In this document: piece by piece, positions 1 to 6,572 of the stretch
Layout of the letters: every line of letters begins with the position of its first letter
Position numbering within the stretch: the stretch's first letter is position 1
Program-made: the position numbers and the translations under genes
Notes under the pieces: model-generated
What the model saw: the letters and a program-made list of their open reading frames with translations, nothing else
What the model was told of the DNA's origin: nothing
Databases searched by the model: none
Assembly (NCBI GenBank): GCA_905215675.1
Contig: CAJMRA010000053.1
Coordinates: 1 to 10,502, forward strand
Source of the DNA: an uncultured bacterium
Lineage (GTDB): Bacteria > Desulfobacterota > Desulfovibrionia > Desulfovibrionales > Desulfovibrionaceae
Reading direction: 5' to 3'
DNA: 10,502 nt

Positions 1-50
1 GGCGCTGTGCCGCCGCCTCGCGTTTCACCTTTTTCAAAGGTGAAACGCTC
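1..50 (-). repeat. MITE-like 144-bp element, partial copy cut by window edge
   Basis: This is the reverse complement of the left end of the repeat family found throughout the window (best copies 6573-6716 and 7736-7879). It reads GAGCGTTTCACC on the minus strand from position 50. The first hairpin (13-bp arms around GAA) and most of the GC-rich second hairpin are present, and the rest lies outside the window. The flanking TA is at 51-52. That TA and the first G of the element form the TAG stop of the AMMECR1 gene. Confidence 0.9.
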
Positions 51-634
51 TATTCCCCGGCGCGAATCACGGGAAACACGACGGCTTCATACCAGTAGAG
101 GGCGGCGTCGTCCGCCTGCCAGCTGCGGGGCGGCAGACCGGCCTTGCGGCAGAGATTTTCCAGATAGGCGGTAAGGTTCCAGCCCTGTTCGACGGGAACT
201 TGCGGCAGGAACAGGCCGCTGCGGGGGCCGCGCGCGAGCAGAAGCCCGTGACGGCCTATTTCGATGGCGGCGGGATCGGGGCAGGGCGAGAGCGGGCCCA
301 GAACGGAAATTTCCAGCGAGATATCCGGCCATTCGCCCGGCGTTACAGGGGGAAAGCGCGGGTCTTCAAAGGCGGCGGCATGCGCCATGCGCCAGACATT
401 CTGATAAAGGGGTTCTCTCCCGATGACGGAGCCTATGCAGCCGCGCAAGTCATTATGGCGGCGCAGGGTGACGAAGGAGCCCAGAGGTTCGGAAAGAATA
501 CCGTTCCCGAGCGCCTCCGAAGGGACGGGGACGCGGAGGGAGGTCTTGCCCGCCAGAGTGCCCGCAATGGAAAGTTCCGCGGTGCGGCCGAGAAATTCCT
601 GTTCCTCGGGGGAGACGACAAAGGATAGGGACAT
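50..634 (-). CDS. AMMECR1 domain protein (AmmeMemoRadiSam system protein A type)
   Basis: The 194-residue protein is a full-length AMMECR1 domain. The family hallmark LRGCIG is at residues 63-68, followed by a region with EDPRFPPV and ISLEISVL. The C-terminal YWYEAVVF segment is present, so the domain looks complete. The biochemical role of the family is not settled. It often occurs with Memo-like and radical SAM proteins, but neither partner is visible here. The ATG at 634 has the Shine-Dalgarno AAGGAG (640-645) 5 nt upstream. The TAG stop at 52-50 is made of the TA flank and the first base of the adjoining repeat, so the gene ends exactly where the element begins. A second, decayed copy lies 65 bp upstream. 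The dsr operon terminator (1069-1113) separates it from dsrD, so it is probably transcribed alone. Confidence 0.9.
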   Translation of the reverse strand: MSLSFVVSPEEQEFLGRTAELSIAGTLAGKTSLRVPVPSEALGNGILSEPLGSFVTLRRHNDLRGCIGSVIGREPLYQNVWRMAHAAAFEDPRFPPVTPGEWPDISLEISVLGPLSPCPDPAAIEIGRHGLLLARGPRSGLFLPQVPVEQGWNLTAYLENLCRKAGLPPRSWQADDAALYWYEAVVFPVIRAGE

Positions 635-699
635 GGCGACTCCTTGCGCGGCGTTCTGTTGTCGGAAACGGACGGCGGGAGCGGGGGCGTGGGCCGCTG

Positions 700-837
700 G
701 AGCATGCTATCTTTGCCGAAGCGCGAGGCGGCGGCGCAGCGCCGCCCGGCCCGAAGAGAGCGGAAAAAGCGCGTTTTTTCCGCGAAACGACAGGCCGTAA
801 GGTTTGAAACGCAACGGGTTTCAAACTGCAACTGCTC
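700..837 (+). repeat. MITE-like element, decayed full-length copy
   Basis: This copy starts GAGCATGC and ends ACTGCTC. It is about 138 bp long, against 144 for intact copies. The first hairpin has lost most of its pairing. The GC-rich hairpin (about 726-745), the GGAAAAA...TTTTTTCC hairpin and the final GAAACGC/GGGTTTC region remain recognisable. The flanks are TG and TT rather than TA. It lies upstream of the AMMECR1 gene, so any promoter of that gene would be in the 65 bp between them or inside this copy. Confidence 0.8.
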
Positions 838-1027
838 TTGAAAACAACGGTCCGCGCAGGGTGCGCGTATTTCTTGCGGCTGCGCCTTGCGGAAAAAGTT
901 CCGGGCCGCGCCTCAGGGGAAGACGCAAGGGCGTTGCGCAATGCGGAACGAAGGGAAGCGCTACATCCCGCCGATTTTTCATGAAAAAGAAATGCCACAA
1001 CACTAACAATGTTGCGGCAGATTGCGT
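838..1027. other. intergenic stretch without a recognised gene
   Basis: Together with 1028-1143 this fills the gap between the decayed repeat and dsrD. I see no convincing coding frame. A short imperfect inverted repeat (CAACA...TGTTG, about 997-1014) lies in it. The part nearest dsrD holds the two hairpins listed separately. Confidence 0.5.
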
Positions 1028-1062
1028 GACGCCGCTGTTTCGGACAAGCGAAAAGCGGCGTC
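1028..1062 (-). other. hairpin downstream of the dsr terminator
   Basis: A 9-bp perfect inverted repeat has arms at 1028-1036 and 1054-1062 (GACGCCGCT/AGCGGCGTC) and a 17-nt loop. On the minus strand it comes just after the dsr terminator and has no T-run of its own. It may be a back-up terminator or a 3'-end stabiliser. Confidence 0.5.
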
Positions 1063-1068
1063 AAAGCG

Positions 1069-1113
1069 AAAAACGGGAGCGAAGTTTGCCAAGGGCTTTA
1101 CGCTTCGCTCCCG
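1069..1113 (-). terminator. intrinsic terminator of the dsrABD operon
   Basis: The perfect 11-bp arms CGGGAGCGAAG/CTTCGCTCCCG (1103-1113 and 1074-1084) enclose an 18-nt loop. On the minus strand five T (1073-1069) follow directly. It lies 31 bp past the dsrD stop and ends the operon before the AMMECR1 gene. Confidence 0.8.
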
Positions 1114-1143
1114 CGTCCGCTTTTGGATGTCATGAGGAGAAAA

Positions 1144-1380
1144 CTAGTCTTCGCCTTCGGTGTGGGCCTGTTTGCCCGCGCCCTTCAGGCCATACATGGT
1201 GGTGGAACCGGAAGACCAGAATTCCAGAACTTCCTCGTTCACCAGCTTGGTGAGGATCTTTTTCACTTCGCGGGGGCCCTTGTCGGGGAAGAGTTCCAGA
1301 AAGTCCTTGAAGTAGAACTTGGACTTGACGGCAGACTTGCTTTTGAGGAAGTCGACCACAACATCTTTTTCGTCAGCCAT
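1144..1380 (-). CDS. dsrD: DsrD, dissimilatory sulfite reductase accessory protein
   Basis: This 78-residue protein matches DsrD in length, sequence and position directly after dsrB. The family has a winged-helix fold. Published work describes it as an activator of DsrAB catalysis rather than a proven DNA-binding regulator. Here the helical and wing region spans about residues 4-66 (FLKSK, FYFKDFLELFP, VKKILTKLVNEEVLEFW, TTMYGL). A polar tail rich in Gly, Lys and acidic residues follows. The ATG at 1380 has AGGAGA 6-7 nt upstream. A GC-rich hairpin sits between dsrB and this ribosome-binding site, and an intrinsic terminator follows the gene, so dsrD is the last gene of the operon. The protein is cytoplasmic. 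Confidence 0.96.
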   Translation of the reverse strand: MADEKDVVVDFLKSKSAVKSKFYFKDFLELFPDKGPREVKKILTKLVNEEVLEFWSSGSTTMYGLKGAGKQAHTEGED

Positions 1381-1394
1381 GTTGTTTCTCCTGT

Positions 1395-1420
1395 GCCGGC
1401 GGCGCTTGTGCGCCGCCGGC
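1395..1420 (-). other. GC-rich hairpin between dsrB and dsrD
   Basis: The perfect 11-bp arms GCCGGCGGCGC/GCGCCGCCGGC enclose a 4-nt loop. The hairpin lies in the 54-bp dsrB-dsrD spacer, a few bases before the dsrD ribosome-binding site. There is no T-run, so it is not a classic terminator. It could protect the 3' end of dsrAB mRNA after processing, or reduce read-through, so that dsrAB and dsrD differ in expression. That role is inference. Confidence 0.75.
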
Positions 1421-1434
1421 GTTGTATTCCTGGC

Positions 1435-2580
1435 TTAGAACTTGAACTGGGTGCTCTGACGCCAGGTGTAGTAAGCGGGATCGCGGAAGTCGTCGATCAG
1501 GTGGTGGGTGAATTCAAGGCCGGTCAGCTTGAAGAAGGTTTCCCAGCCGATGCGTTCGGCCCAGTCGCCCAGACGTTCGTATTTTCTGGCGTTGGCCGCG
1601 TAGACTTCGATGATGTGCTTCACCGTCTTGGTCAGGCTGGGCCAGCGGGGCGGTTCGTTGGGGATGTAACCCACAACGACCTTGGAGAACTTGGGCATGC
1701 TGATGCGGTTGGAAACCTTGCCGCCCACCATGATGGCGATGCCGTCGCCGTCCTGGTCCGCGATGGGCAGGGCGGGGCACATGGTGTAGCAGTTACCGCA
1801 GTACATGCAGCGATCTTCCTTGATGGCGATGGAGTTCACCTTCTGGCCGTTGTGTTCCACCTTGGTGGGACGCACGGCGGCGGTGGGGCAGGCAGCCACG
1901 GCCAGCGGAATTTCGCAGAGCTGGTCGGCCCATTCGTGGTCGATCATCGGGGGCTTGCGGTGGATACCCACAAGACCGATGTCGGAGCAGTGCACGGCGC
2001 CGCACATGTTGATGCAGCAGGCCAGGGCGATGCGCACGGGGGCGGGCAGACGCATGTTCTTGAATTCGTCGAACACGGCGTCCATCACGCATTTCACCGG
2101 GCCGGAGGCGTCGGTGGCGGGGGTGTGGCAGTGCACCCAGCCCTGGGTGTGCACCATGTTGCTCACGCCGGCGCCGGTGCCGCCCACGGGGAACTTGTGG
2201 GAACCGGCGGCAAAGGTACGGCTGTTCAGGTCGTCGCGCAGGGCCTTCATGGTAGCTTCGTCTTCCACCATGAATTCGATGTTGTTACGAGTGGTCCAGC
2301 GCAGGTAGCCGCCGCAGTACTTGTCGGCGATGTCGCAGATTTCGCGGATGTGCGTGATGGACATGGTACGGGTACCGCCCACGCGCACGGTGTAGACCTT
2401 GTCGCCGCTTTCGGCCACGTGCATGAGCACGCCGGGCTCAAGAATTTCGTGATAGAGCCACTTCCCGAAGTTCTTCTTGATGAAGGGCGGGAAGTATTCG
2501 TCGTACTTGTGGGGGCCGATGTCGGTGATGCGGCCTTCCATCGGTTTGTCGGGATTGTACCCGGAAGAAATAAAAGCCAT
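1435..2580 (-). CDS. dsrB: DsrB, dissimilatory sulfite reductase beta subunit
   Basis: DsrB pairs with DsrA in the cytoplasmic alpha2beta2 enzyme that reduces sulfite with the help of DsrC, the last step of sulfate respiration. The 381-residue protein has the catalytic siroheme/[4Fe-4S] cysteines at C151, C188, C189 and C193 (in CCINMCGAVHC). The inserted ferredoxin domain uses C231 and the C258-x2-C261-x2-C264 series, followed by C268. The C-terminus (DPAYYTWRQSTQFKF) is typical of the family. The ATG at 2580 is preceded by GGGGGAGAAG and lies 18 bp after the dsrA stop, so the two subunits are co-transcribed and probably made in equal amounts. Nothing appears truncated or mutated. Confidence 0.98.
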   Translation of the reverse strand: MAFISSGYNPDKPMEGRITDIGPHKYDEYFPPFIKKNFGKWLYHEILEPGVLMHVAESGDKVYTVRVGGTRTMSITHIREICDIADKYCGGYLRWTTRNNIEFMVEDEATMKALRDDLNSRTFAAGSHKFPVGGTGAGVSNMVHTQGWVHCHTPATDASGPVKCVMDAVFDEFKNMRLPAPVRIALACCINMCGAVHCSDIGLVGIHRKPPMIDHEWADQLCEIPLAVAACPTAAVRPTKVEHNGQKVNSIAIKEDRCMYCGNCYTMCPALPIADQDGDGIAIMVGGKVSNRISMPKFSKVVVGYIPNEPPRWPSLTKTVKHIIEVYAANARKYERLGDWAERIGWETFFKLTGLEFTHHLIDDFRDPAYYTWRQSTQFKF

Positions 2581-2598
2581 GATTCTTCTCCCCCTTGA

Positions 2599-3912
2599 CT
2601 AGCGTTGATGGCGTTTGCGGAATTCGGCGAGGTCGCGGGTCCAGCCGCCGGGTACTTCTTCTTCCTTGAAGAAGATGTACGGGTTGGAGCGGGGTTCCTT
2701 GACGTGATACGGACCGGCCGGAATGTCGGTCACTTCCAGCAGTTTCTGGAAGGACAGACGCTTCATGGTTTCGCCCACGCGTTCGCGGTTCTTGCCTTCT
2801 TCCATCCACCAGTCCCAGATCTTTTCGATGACTTCCTTGATCTCGGTATAGGGCGCTTCACAGGAAATGAAGGGCACGAGCAGCGAACCCATCTGCGCGC
2901 CGTCCACCACGGGGGCCTTGGCGCCCACAAGGATGCTGGCGCCGCGTTCGTCGCCGATGTGCAGGGCGCGCGGCATGGTGTTGATGCAGTGCATGCAGCG
3001 CACGCAGTCGGCGGTGCGGATGGACAGCTTGGAGCCGTCCCAGTTCATGCACTTGCTGGGGCAGCGATCGATCACTTCGGACTGGATGTCGAACTTGCCC
3101 CAGTCACGACCGGCATGCGCGCCAGCGTTGGGCTTGAATTCGCCGCCCACATAGGCTTTCACGGCATCCTGATCGATCTTGATGTCGTCCTTCCAGGTGC
3201 CGACCACGGCGAAGTCGGAACGCGCCATGGCGCACACGCAGCCGTTGGGGCAGCCGTCGAACTTGAACTTGAACTTGTAGGGGAACGCGGGGCGATGCAG
3301 TTCGTCCTGATAGTCCATGGTCAGCTGATAGCACATGTCCTGCGTGTTGTAGCAGGCATATTCGCAGCGGGACTGACCGAGGCAGGCTTCAGGCGTACGC
3401 AGGTTGGAACCGGAACCGCCCAGGTCGACGTTCATCTTGTGGGTCAGTTCGTGGAACACTTCTTCCAGCTGCTGGGTCTGGGTGCCGAGAAGAACGATGT
3501 CACCCGTGGAACCATGCATGTTGGTGATGCCGGAGCCGCGCAGATCCCAAATGTCGCACAGGTCGCGCAGGAATTTGGTATGGTAGTACTTGGCGGCGGG
3601 CTGGGCCACGCGCATGGTGTGGAAGTGGGCCACGCCGGGGAACTTTTCGGGCTGGTCGCAGTAACGGCCGATAACGCCGCCGCCGTAACCGAACACGCCC
3701 ACGATGCCGCCGTGTTTCCAGTGCGTTTCCTTTTCTTCGTAGGAAAGTTCAAGCACGCCAAGCAGGTCTTCGGGGCAGTCCGCCGGGATCTGGTAGTCAA
3801 GTCCCTTGGGATTTTTGGCGCGGTTTTCCGCTTCCTGTTTGATGTCGGACACGAAGCTCGGCCAGGGGCCGGTCTCAAGCTGGTCCAACAAGGGGGTTGC
3901 ATGTTTCGCCAT
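2599..3912 (-). CDS. dsrA: DsrA, dissimilatory sulfite reductase alpha subunit
   Basis: DsrA is the alpha subunit of the siroheme enzyme that reduces sulfite in the cytoplasm. The protein reads MAKHATPLLDQLETGPWPSF at its start and has 437 residues, the usual Desulfovibrio length. Siroheme/[4Fe-4S] cysteines are C177, C183, C221 and C225 (in CPNGC). The ferredoxin domain has C284 and C288 (CPSKC) and C303-x2-C306-x2-C309. C227 is an additional nearby cysteine. I chose the ATG at 3912. The frame also has an ATG at 3918, but that one touches the GGAGG motif, whereas the ATG at 3912 lies 7 nt from it and gives the family N-terminus. The gene opens the dsrABD operon. The upstream region is divergent from the plus-strand cell-wall operon and holds possible control sites. 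Confidence 0.98.
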   Translation of the reverse strand: MAKHATPLLDQLETGPWPSFVSDIKQEAENRAKNPKGLDYQIPADCPEDLLGVLELSYEEKETHWKHGGIVGVFGYGGGVIGRYCDQPEKFPGVAHFHTMRVAQPAAKYYHTKFLRDLCDIWDLRGSGITNMHGSTGDIVLLGTQTQQLEEVFHELTHKMNVDLGGSGSNLRTPEACLGQSRCEYACYNTQDMCYQLTMDYQDELHRPAFPYKFKFKFDGCPNGCVCAMARSDFAVVGTWKDDIKIDQDAVKAYVGGEFKPNAGAHAGRDWGKFDIQSEVIDRCPSKCMNWDGSKLSIRTADCVRCMHCINTMPRALHIGDERGASILVGAKAPVVDGAQMGSLLVPFISCEAPYTEIKEVIEKIWDWWMEEGKNRERVGETMKRLSFQKLLEVTDIPAGPYHVKEPRSNPYIFFKEEEVPGGWTRDLAEFRKRHQR

Positions 3913-4007
3913 TGCCATACCTCCACAAGTGGTTTGGTTGTATCACGACGCAAACGCCATGATGAGCTTTCGCGCGTGGCGGACCCCGGAGGGCCCTGCG
4001 CTCCCTG

Positions 4008-4036
4008 CCTGATCGCAAAAGCGCGTTGCGATCGGG
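4008..4036. promoter_or_regulatory. palindrome in the dsrA leader
   Basis: The arms CCTGATCGCAA (4008-4018) and TTGCGATCGGG (4026-4036) pair over 11 positions with one G/T exception and a 7-nt spacer. It lies about 100 bp before the dsrA start. It could be an operator or an mRNA leader hairpin. Confidence 0.45.
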
Positions 4037-4040
4037 ATTC

Positions 4041-4062
4041 TTGTCTGTGAAAAAACAGGCAA
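4041..4062. promoter_or_regulatory. second palindrome upstream of dsrA
   Basis: TTGTCTGT and ACAGGCAA (7 of 8 positions complementary) flank GAAAAA. The symmetry and spacing resemble a bacterial operator, but I do not recognise a regulator from it. Confidence 0.35.
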
Positions 4063-4099
4063 CACATCCCGCGGCATGGACTTCTGCGCAATTTCCTCT

Positions 4100-4128
4100 C
4101 CTCTATCCTATTTGTCCATCAATGACAA
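4100..4128 (-). promoter_or_regulatory. dsrA: tentative dsrA promoter
   Basis: On the minus strand TTGTCA (4128-4123) resembles a -35 box and TAGAGG (4105-4100) is a weak -10 box, with a 17-bp spacer. The -35 box is part of the inverted repeat TTGTC-N7-GACAA (4112-4128), which could be an operator. It lies about 190 bp before the dsrA start. The -10 match is poor (3 of 6), so the call is weak. Confidence 0.3.
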
Positions 4129-4163
4129 CTCCCCCCGTGGAAAAGCGATTTTTCCCGGCAGGC

Positions 4164-4220
4164 GCGGCACGTTGTCTGCATGCCGCTTTTTTCCTTTGTT
4201 TAAGGGAGGATGCGGCATGC
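4164..4220 (+). promoter_or_regulatory. possible alternative hairpins in the leader of the plus-strand operon
   Basis: GCGGCA (4164-4169) can pair with TGCCGC (4181-4186), which is followed by six T, a weak terminator shape. The overlapping GCATGCCGC (4178-4186) is instead fully complementary to GCGGCATGC (4212-4220). The two foldings exclude each other, as in an attenuator. No transcription start is known, so this is a structural observation only. Confidence 0.3.
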
Positions 4221-4453
4221 TTGGCAAAGACGGCCTTTTTGCCGTACAAGACGAAAACGCCTTTCGGACGGCGCGCGACGGTCGCCGTCGTTCCGGCGCG
4301 TCCCGTTTCCCCGAAGCATTTTTTTCGGAAAAGCGGCGTCAGCCGCAGCGCCTCCTTTTTCTCGTGCGAAAAGGCACAGGGCCGGGCCTTCTCTCCATGC
4401 CGCCGGTCCCGGCGCAAAGCGGCCTGCGCTCCAACCAAATATCAGGAAGGATC

Positions 4454-4723
4454 ATGAAAGACGAACGCGGTTTGTATTATTTCCCCCAGGCCGGGAATCA
4501 TGAGGCCCGGGTGTATGTTCGACGGGGAGAACTCGGGGAAATCGAGTTCCGCCTCTGGCAGGCGCATCATCCCGAAGTCTGGGAAAAGCACGGCTGGATT
4601 CCCCTGTCCGTCATTGAGAACGCCGCGCGCCTGTACCGGGCGGAACGCAATCCCGAGGCCGATCCCCTGAAACTGTACGACGTGGCTGTGGCGCAGGTGC
4701 TGCTGCGGGAGGACCGGGCGTGA
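4454..4723 (+). CDS. small protein of unknown function, first gene of the rlpA operon
   Basis: I do not recognise the family of this 89-residue soluble protein. It has no signal peptide, membrane segment or Cys motif. Its first third looks like beta strands (GLYYFPQ, ARVYVRRGELGEIEFRLW). The rest is helical (SVIENAARLYRAE, LYDVAVAQVLL). The ATG at 4454 has AGGAAGG just upstream. The same frame has an ATG at 4217 with a strong GGGAGGA, which would add 79 residues. That extension is Arg- and Ser-rich, so I prefer 4454, but the start is open. The stop overlaps the next gene's GTG by 4 bp (GTGA), which points to translational coupling. Confidence 0.75.
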   Translation: MKDERGLYYFPQAGNHEARVYVRRGELGEIEFRLWQAHHPEVWEKHGWIPLSVIENAARLYRAERNPEADPLKLYDVAVAQVLLREDRA

Positions 4724-5598
4724 GCGACCGCTGGGTTCCGGCGCGGAGGGACGCCTTTGTGCGCGATTTCGTGCGCGACTACTGTCAGGTCTTTCTGATT
4801 CTGGCCGAGCAGGCGCGGCGCTTCGAACATGACGGCACCATGTCCTATTCGGGACTGCGCGAACTGATGGGCGAGGCCATGCGCAAGGGGGTCTTCTGGC
4901 GGCTCAAGGATACGGCGCACCATCTTTTTCGCGTTTCCCCCGGCGCCTGCGAGACGGGAACCCTTCCGGCGGACTGGCGTTTTGCCGCAAGTCCGCATCC
5001 CAGCGGCGACGCCCGGCAGCGTCCGGTGGAAGCGCTGCTTGACTGGTGCGTGGGCTACGCCTTCCATGAATGCGCCAAGCTGAAGGAAGACGCCTTTCAG
5101 CGGCAGCACTACGGCAATCGCCTGATGCAGCTGGGACGCTGCGAGGGCGTTCCCGCCGCCTTTTATACGCCCCTGGCCGATCTGGCGGATCAGACCATGG
5201 AAAGCGCCAACCGGGAACTGCAACGTATTCTGCATGTCCTGCGGCACGGAATGGTCCTGCTGCCCGCCTTTCTGGAAGGGCAGGGAGACAACCGGCCCCT
5301 TGCGCGCTGGCTGGCCCGCGAGGAGCGGCAGGCGCGCGAGGCCTTCGGCGACCGGTACGACAGTCTGCTGCGCGCGCTTTACGGAGACGCGCCCCAGCTT
5401 CTGCCGCTGCTGGCGGCGCGGGAACTGCTGGAAGCCGGGCGCAGCGACGAGGCTCTGGCCCTGCTGGAGGAAGCGGACGCGAGAGGGATGCTCGACGGCG
5501 AGGGGCAGTCCCTGCTGGCGGAAACGGCGCTTGCCGTGGCCGCCAGCGCGGGAAGCGCCGCCATGGCCGACGCCGGCGGCGACAGGGGGAAGGCATGA
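4720..5598 (+). CDS. helical protein of unknown function, coupled to rlpA
   Basis: I do not recognise the family of this 292-residue protein. It is predicted cytoplasmic, with no signal peptide or membrane segment. It appears largely helical. The N-terminal part (about 10-70) contains RDFVRDYCQVFLILAEQARR. The middle (about 105-185) has Cys/His-containing helices. Residues about 228-255 (LLAARELLEAGRSDEALALL) look like one TPR-type helical hairpin, and an Ala/Gly-rich tail follows. The GTG start at 4720 has GGGAGGA 6-7 nt upstream and overlaps the previous stop. Its own TGA overlaps the rlpA start as ATGA. These overlaps on both sides suggest stoichiometric production with its neighbours and a link to the envelope. 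The function itself is not known. Confidence 0.85.
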   Translation: MSDRWVPARRDAFVRDFVRDYCQVFLILAEQARRFEHDGTMSYSGLRELMGEAMRKGVFWRLKDTAHHLFRVSPGACETGTLPADWRFAASPHPSGDARQRPVEALLDWCVGYAFHECAKLKEDAFQRQHYGNRLMQLGRCEGVPAAFYTPLADLADQTMESANRELQRILHVLRHGMVLLPAFLEGQGDNRPLARWLAREERQAREAFGDRYDSLLRALYGDAPQLLPLLAARELLEAGRSDEALALLEEADARGMLDGEGQSLLAETALAVAASAGSAAMADAGGDRGKA

Positions 5599-6395
5599 GG
5601 ATGCGCGTCCGTTTTCGTCCGCTGCTTCTCCTCGTCGCGCTTGCCCTTCTGGCCGGAGGGTGCGGACAGCGTTCCTGGCAGTCCGGCGGCGTGCCGGGCA
5701 GCAAGCCCTATACCGTGCGCGGCAAGACCTATTATCCTCTTAAATCGGCGCACGGCTTTGTGGAAGTGGGGATGGCCTCGTGGTACGGACCGGGCTTTCA
5801 CGGCAGGACGACGTCCAGCGGCGAACGCTTCAATCAATATGCCATGACGGCGGCTCACAAGATATTGCCGCTGGGCACCAAGGTGCGCGTCACCAATATC
5901 GGCAACGGAAAGTCCGTCATTGTGCGAATCAATGATCGCGGTCCTTTTGTGGATGATCGCGTCATCGACCTTTCGCGCGCCGCCGGAACGCGCATCGGCA
6001 TTGTTGCCAACGGTACCGGCCGCGTCCGTATCCAGAGCATCGGCGACGTGCCGGATGCCGAGGAAAGTTCGCCCGTCGCCGCGGCGCTGGCGCAGGCCGC
6101 GGCCCAGAGAGGGAGCGGCTCCGCCTCCTCCGGCGGCGGCTGGGGCGGCGAAGGCGGCAGCGTCACCGAACTTGCCGGAAGCTTCTTTGTCCAGATCGGC
6201 GCGTTCGGCAACAAGGGCAATGCGGAACGGCTGGTGTCCAAGGTGCGCTCTTCCGGCATGGGAGCCCGGACCATTTTCGGAAGCAACAATCTCTGGAACG
6301 TGCAGGTCGGTCCGTGGCCGGATACGTCCGCGGCCCGGCAGCAGCTCAACCGTCTGCGGACGCTGTATCCGCACGCCTTCATTATAGGGAACTAG
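5595..6395 (+). CDS. rlpA: RlpA-like septal/peptidoglycan lipoprotein (DPBB + SPOR)
   Basis: RlpA proteins are outer-membrane lipoproteins that bind, and in some species cleave, glycan strands lacking stem peptides at the division site. This 266-residue protein starts with a short basic region and a hydrophobic segment ending in LLAGGC, so Cys23 should carry the lipid. The double-psi beta-barrel domain spans about residues 57-150 (ASWYGPGFHGR, TAAHKILPLG, INDRGPF). The residues matching the catalytic set of Pseudomonas aeruginosa RlpA are E77, H88 and D114, so lytic transglycosylase activity is possible. A Gly/Ser/Ala linker (about 155-190) leads to a C-terminal SPOR domain (193-266) for denuded glycan. 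The ATG at 5595 overlaps the previous stop. A second ATG at 5601 is also possible. A long hairpin follows the gene. Confidence 0.95.
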   Translation: MRMRVRFRPLLLLVALALLAGGCGQRSWQSGGVPGSKPYTVRGKTYYPLKSAHGFVEVGMASWYGPGFHGRTTSSGERFNQYAMTAAHKILPLGTKVRVTNIGNGKSVIVRINDRGPFVDDRVIDLSRAAGTRIGIVANGTGRVRIQSIGDVPDAEESSPVAAALAQAAAQRGSGSASSGGGWGGEGGSVTELAGSFFVQIGAFGNKGNAERLVSKVRSSGMGARTIFGSNNLWNVQVGPWPDTSAARQQLNRLRTLYPHAFIIGN

Positions 6396-6420
6396 GGCGT
6401 GGTAACGCGAAACCGTTCTT

Positions 6421-6475
6421 CTGGGGGGAAGGAAACCCCCTTGGCTAGCGCACAAGGGTGTTTCCTTCCCCCCAG
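6421..6475 (+). other. very long hairpin after rlpA
   Basis: The 23-nt arms (6421-6443 and 6453-6475) are complementary at 22 positions and enclose a 9-nt loop (GCTAGCGCA). The arms begin CTGGGGGGAAGGAAAC and end GTTTCCTTCCCCCCAG. It starts 25 bp after the rlpA stop. There is no direct T-run, and a pyrimidine-rich stretch (CCCCCATCCTTCCCCC) follows. It may terminate or stabilise the rlpA transcript, or belong to a separate repeat family. Confidence 0.75.
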
Positions 6476-6572
6476 GCCCCCCATCCTTCCCCCAACGCGC
6501 TTTTTCAGAGGGGGCACAGGCCAGGCAGCAAGTCCTTTTCAAAGGTTATGTGTCGCCTACATTTTCTATTTA

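Larger units (their letters stand above)
3919..4453. other. divergent intergenic region between dsrA and the rlpA operon
   Basis: About 535 bp separate two divergent operons. I see no convincing gene. The stretch holds two imperfect palindromes, a tentative dsrA promoter with an overlapping inverted repeat, and alternative hairpins on the plus strand near 4164-4220, each listed separately. The frame of the gene at 4454 stays open back to 4076. It contains an ATG at 4217 behind GGGAGGA, so part of this region could be coding. Confidence 0.6.

Noticed and set aside
1123..2598. Long plus-strand open frame opposite dsrD and dsrB, rich in His, Gly and Val
   Set aside because: It is the reverse-strand reading of conserved dsr genes. 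Its composition is abnormal and it matches no family.
3913..3918. Upstream ATG at 3918 as the dsrA start
   Set aside because: It touches the GGAGG motif and would add two residues (Met-Ala) before the conserved MAKHATPLL start. The ATG at 3912 has proper spacing.
2605..4050. Long plus-strand open frame opposite dsrA
   Set aside because: Same reason: it exists because of codon bias of the true gene, and it has no convincing ribosome-binding site or domain.
5379..6542. Minus-strand open frame opposite rlpA
   Set aside because: It is antisense to the conserved DPBB and SPOR domains and contains the reverse reading of the long hairpin.
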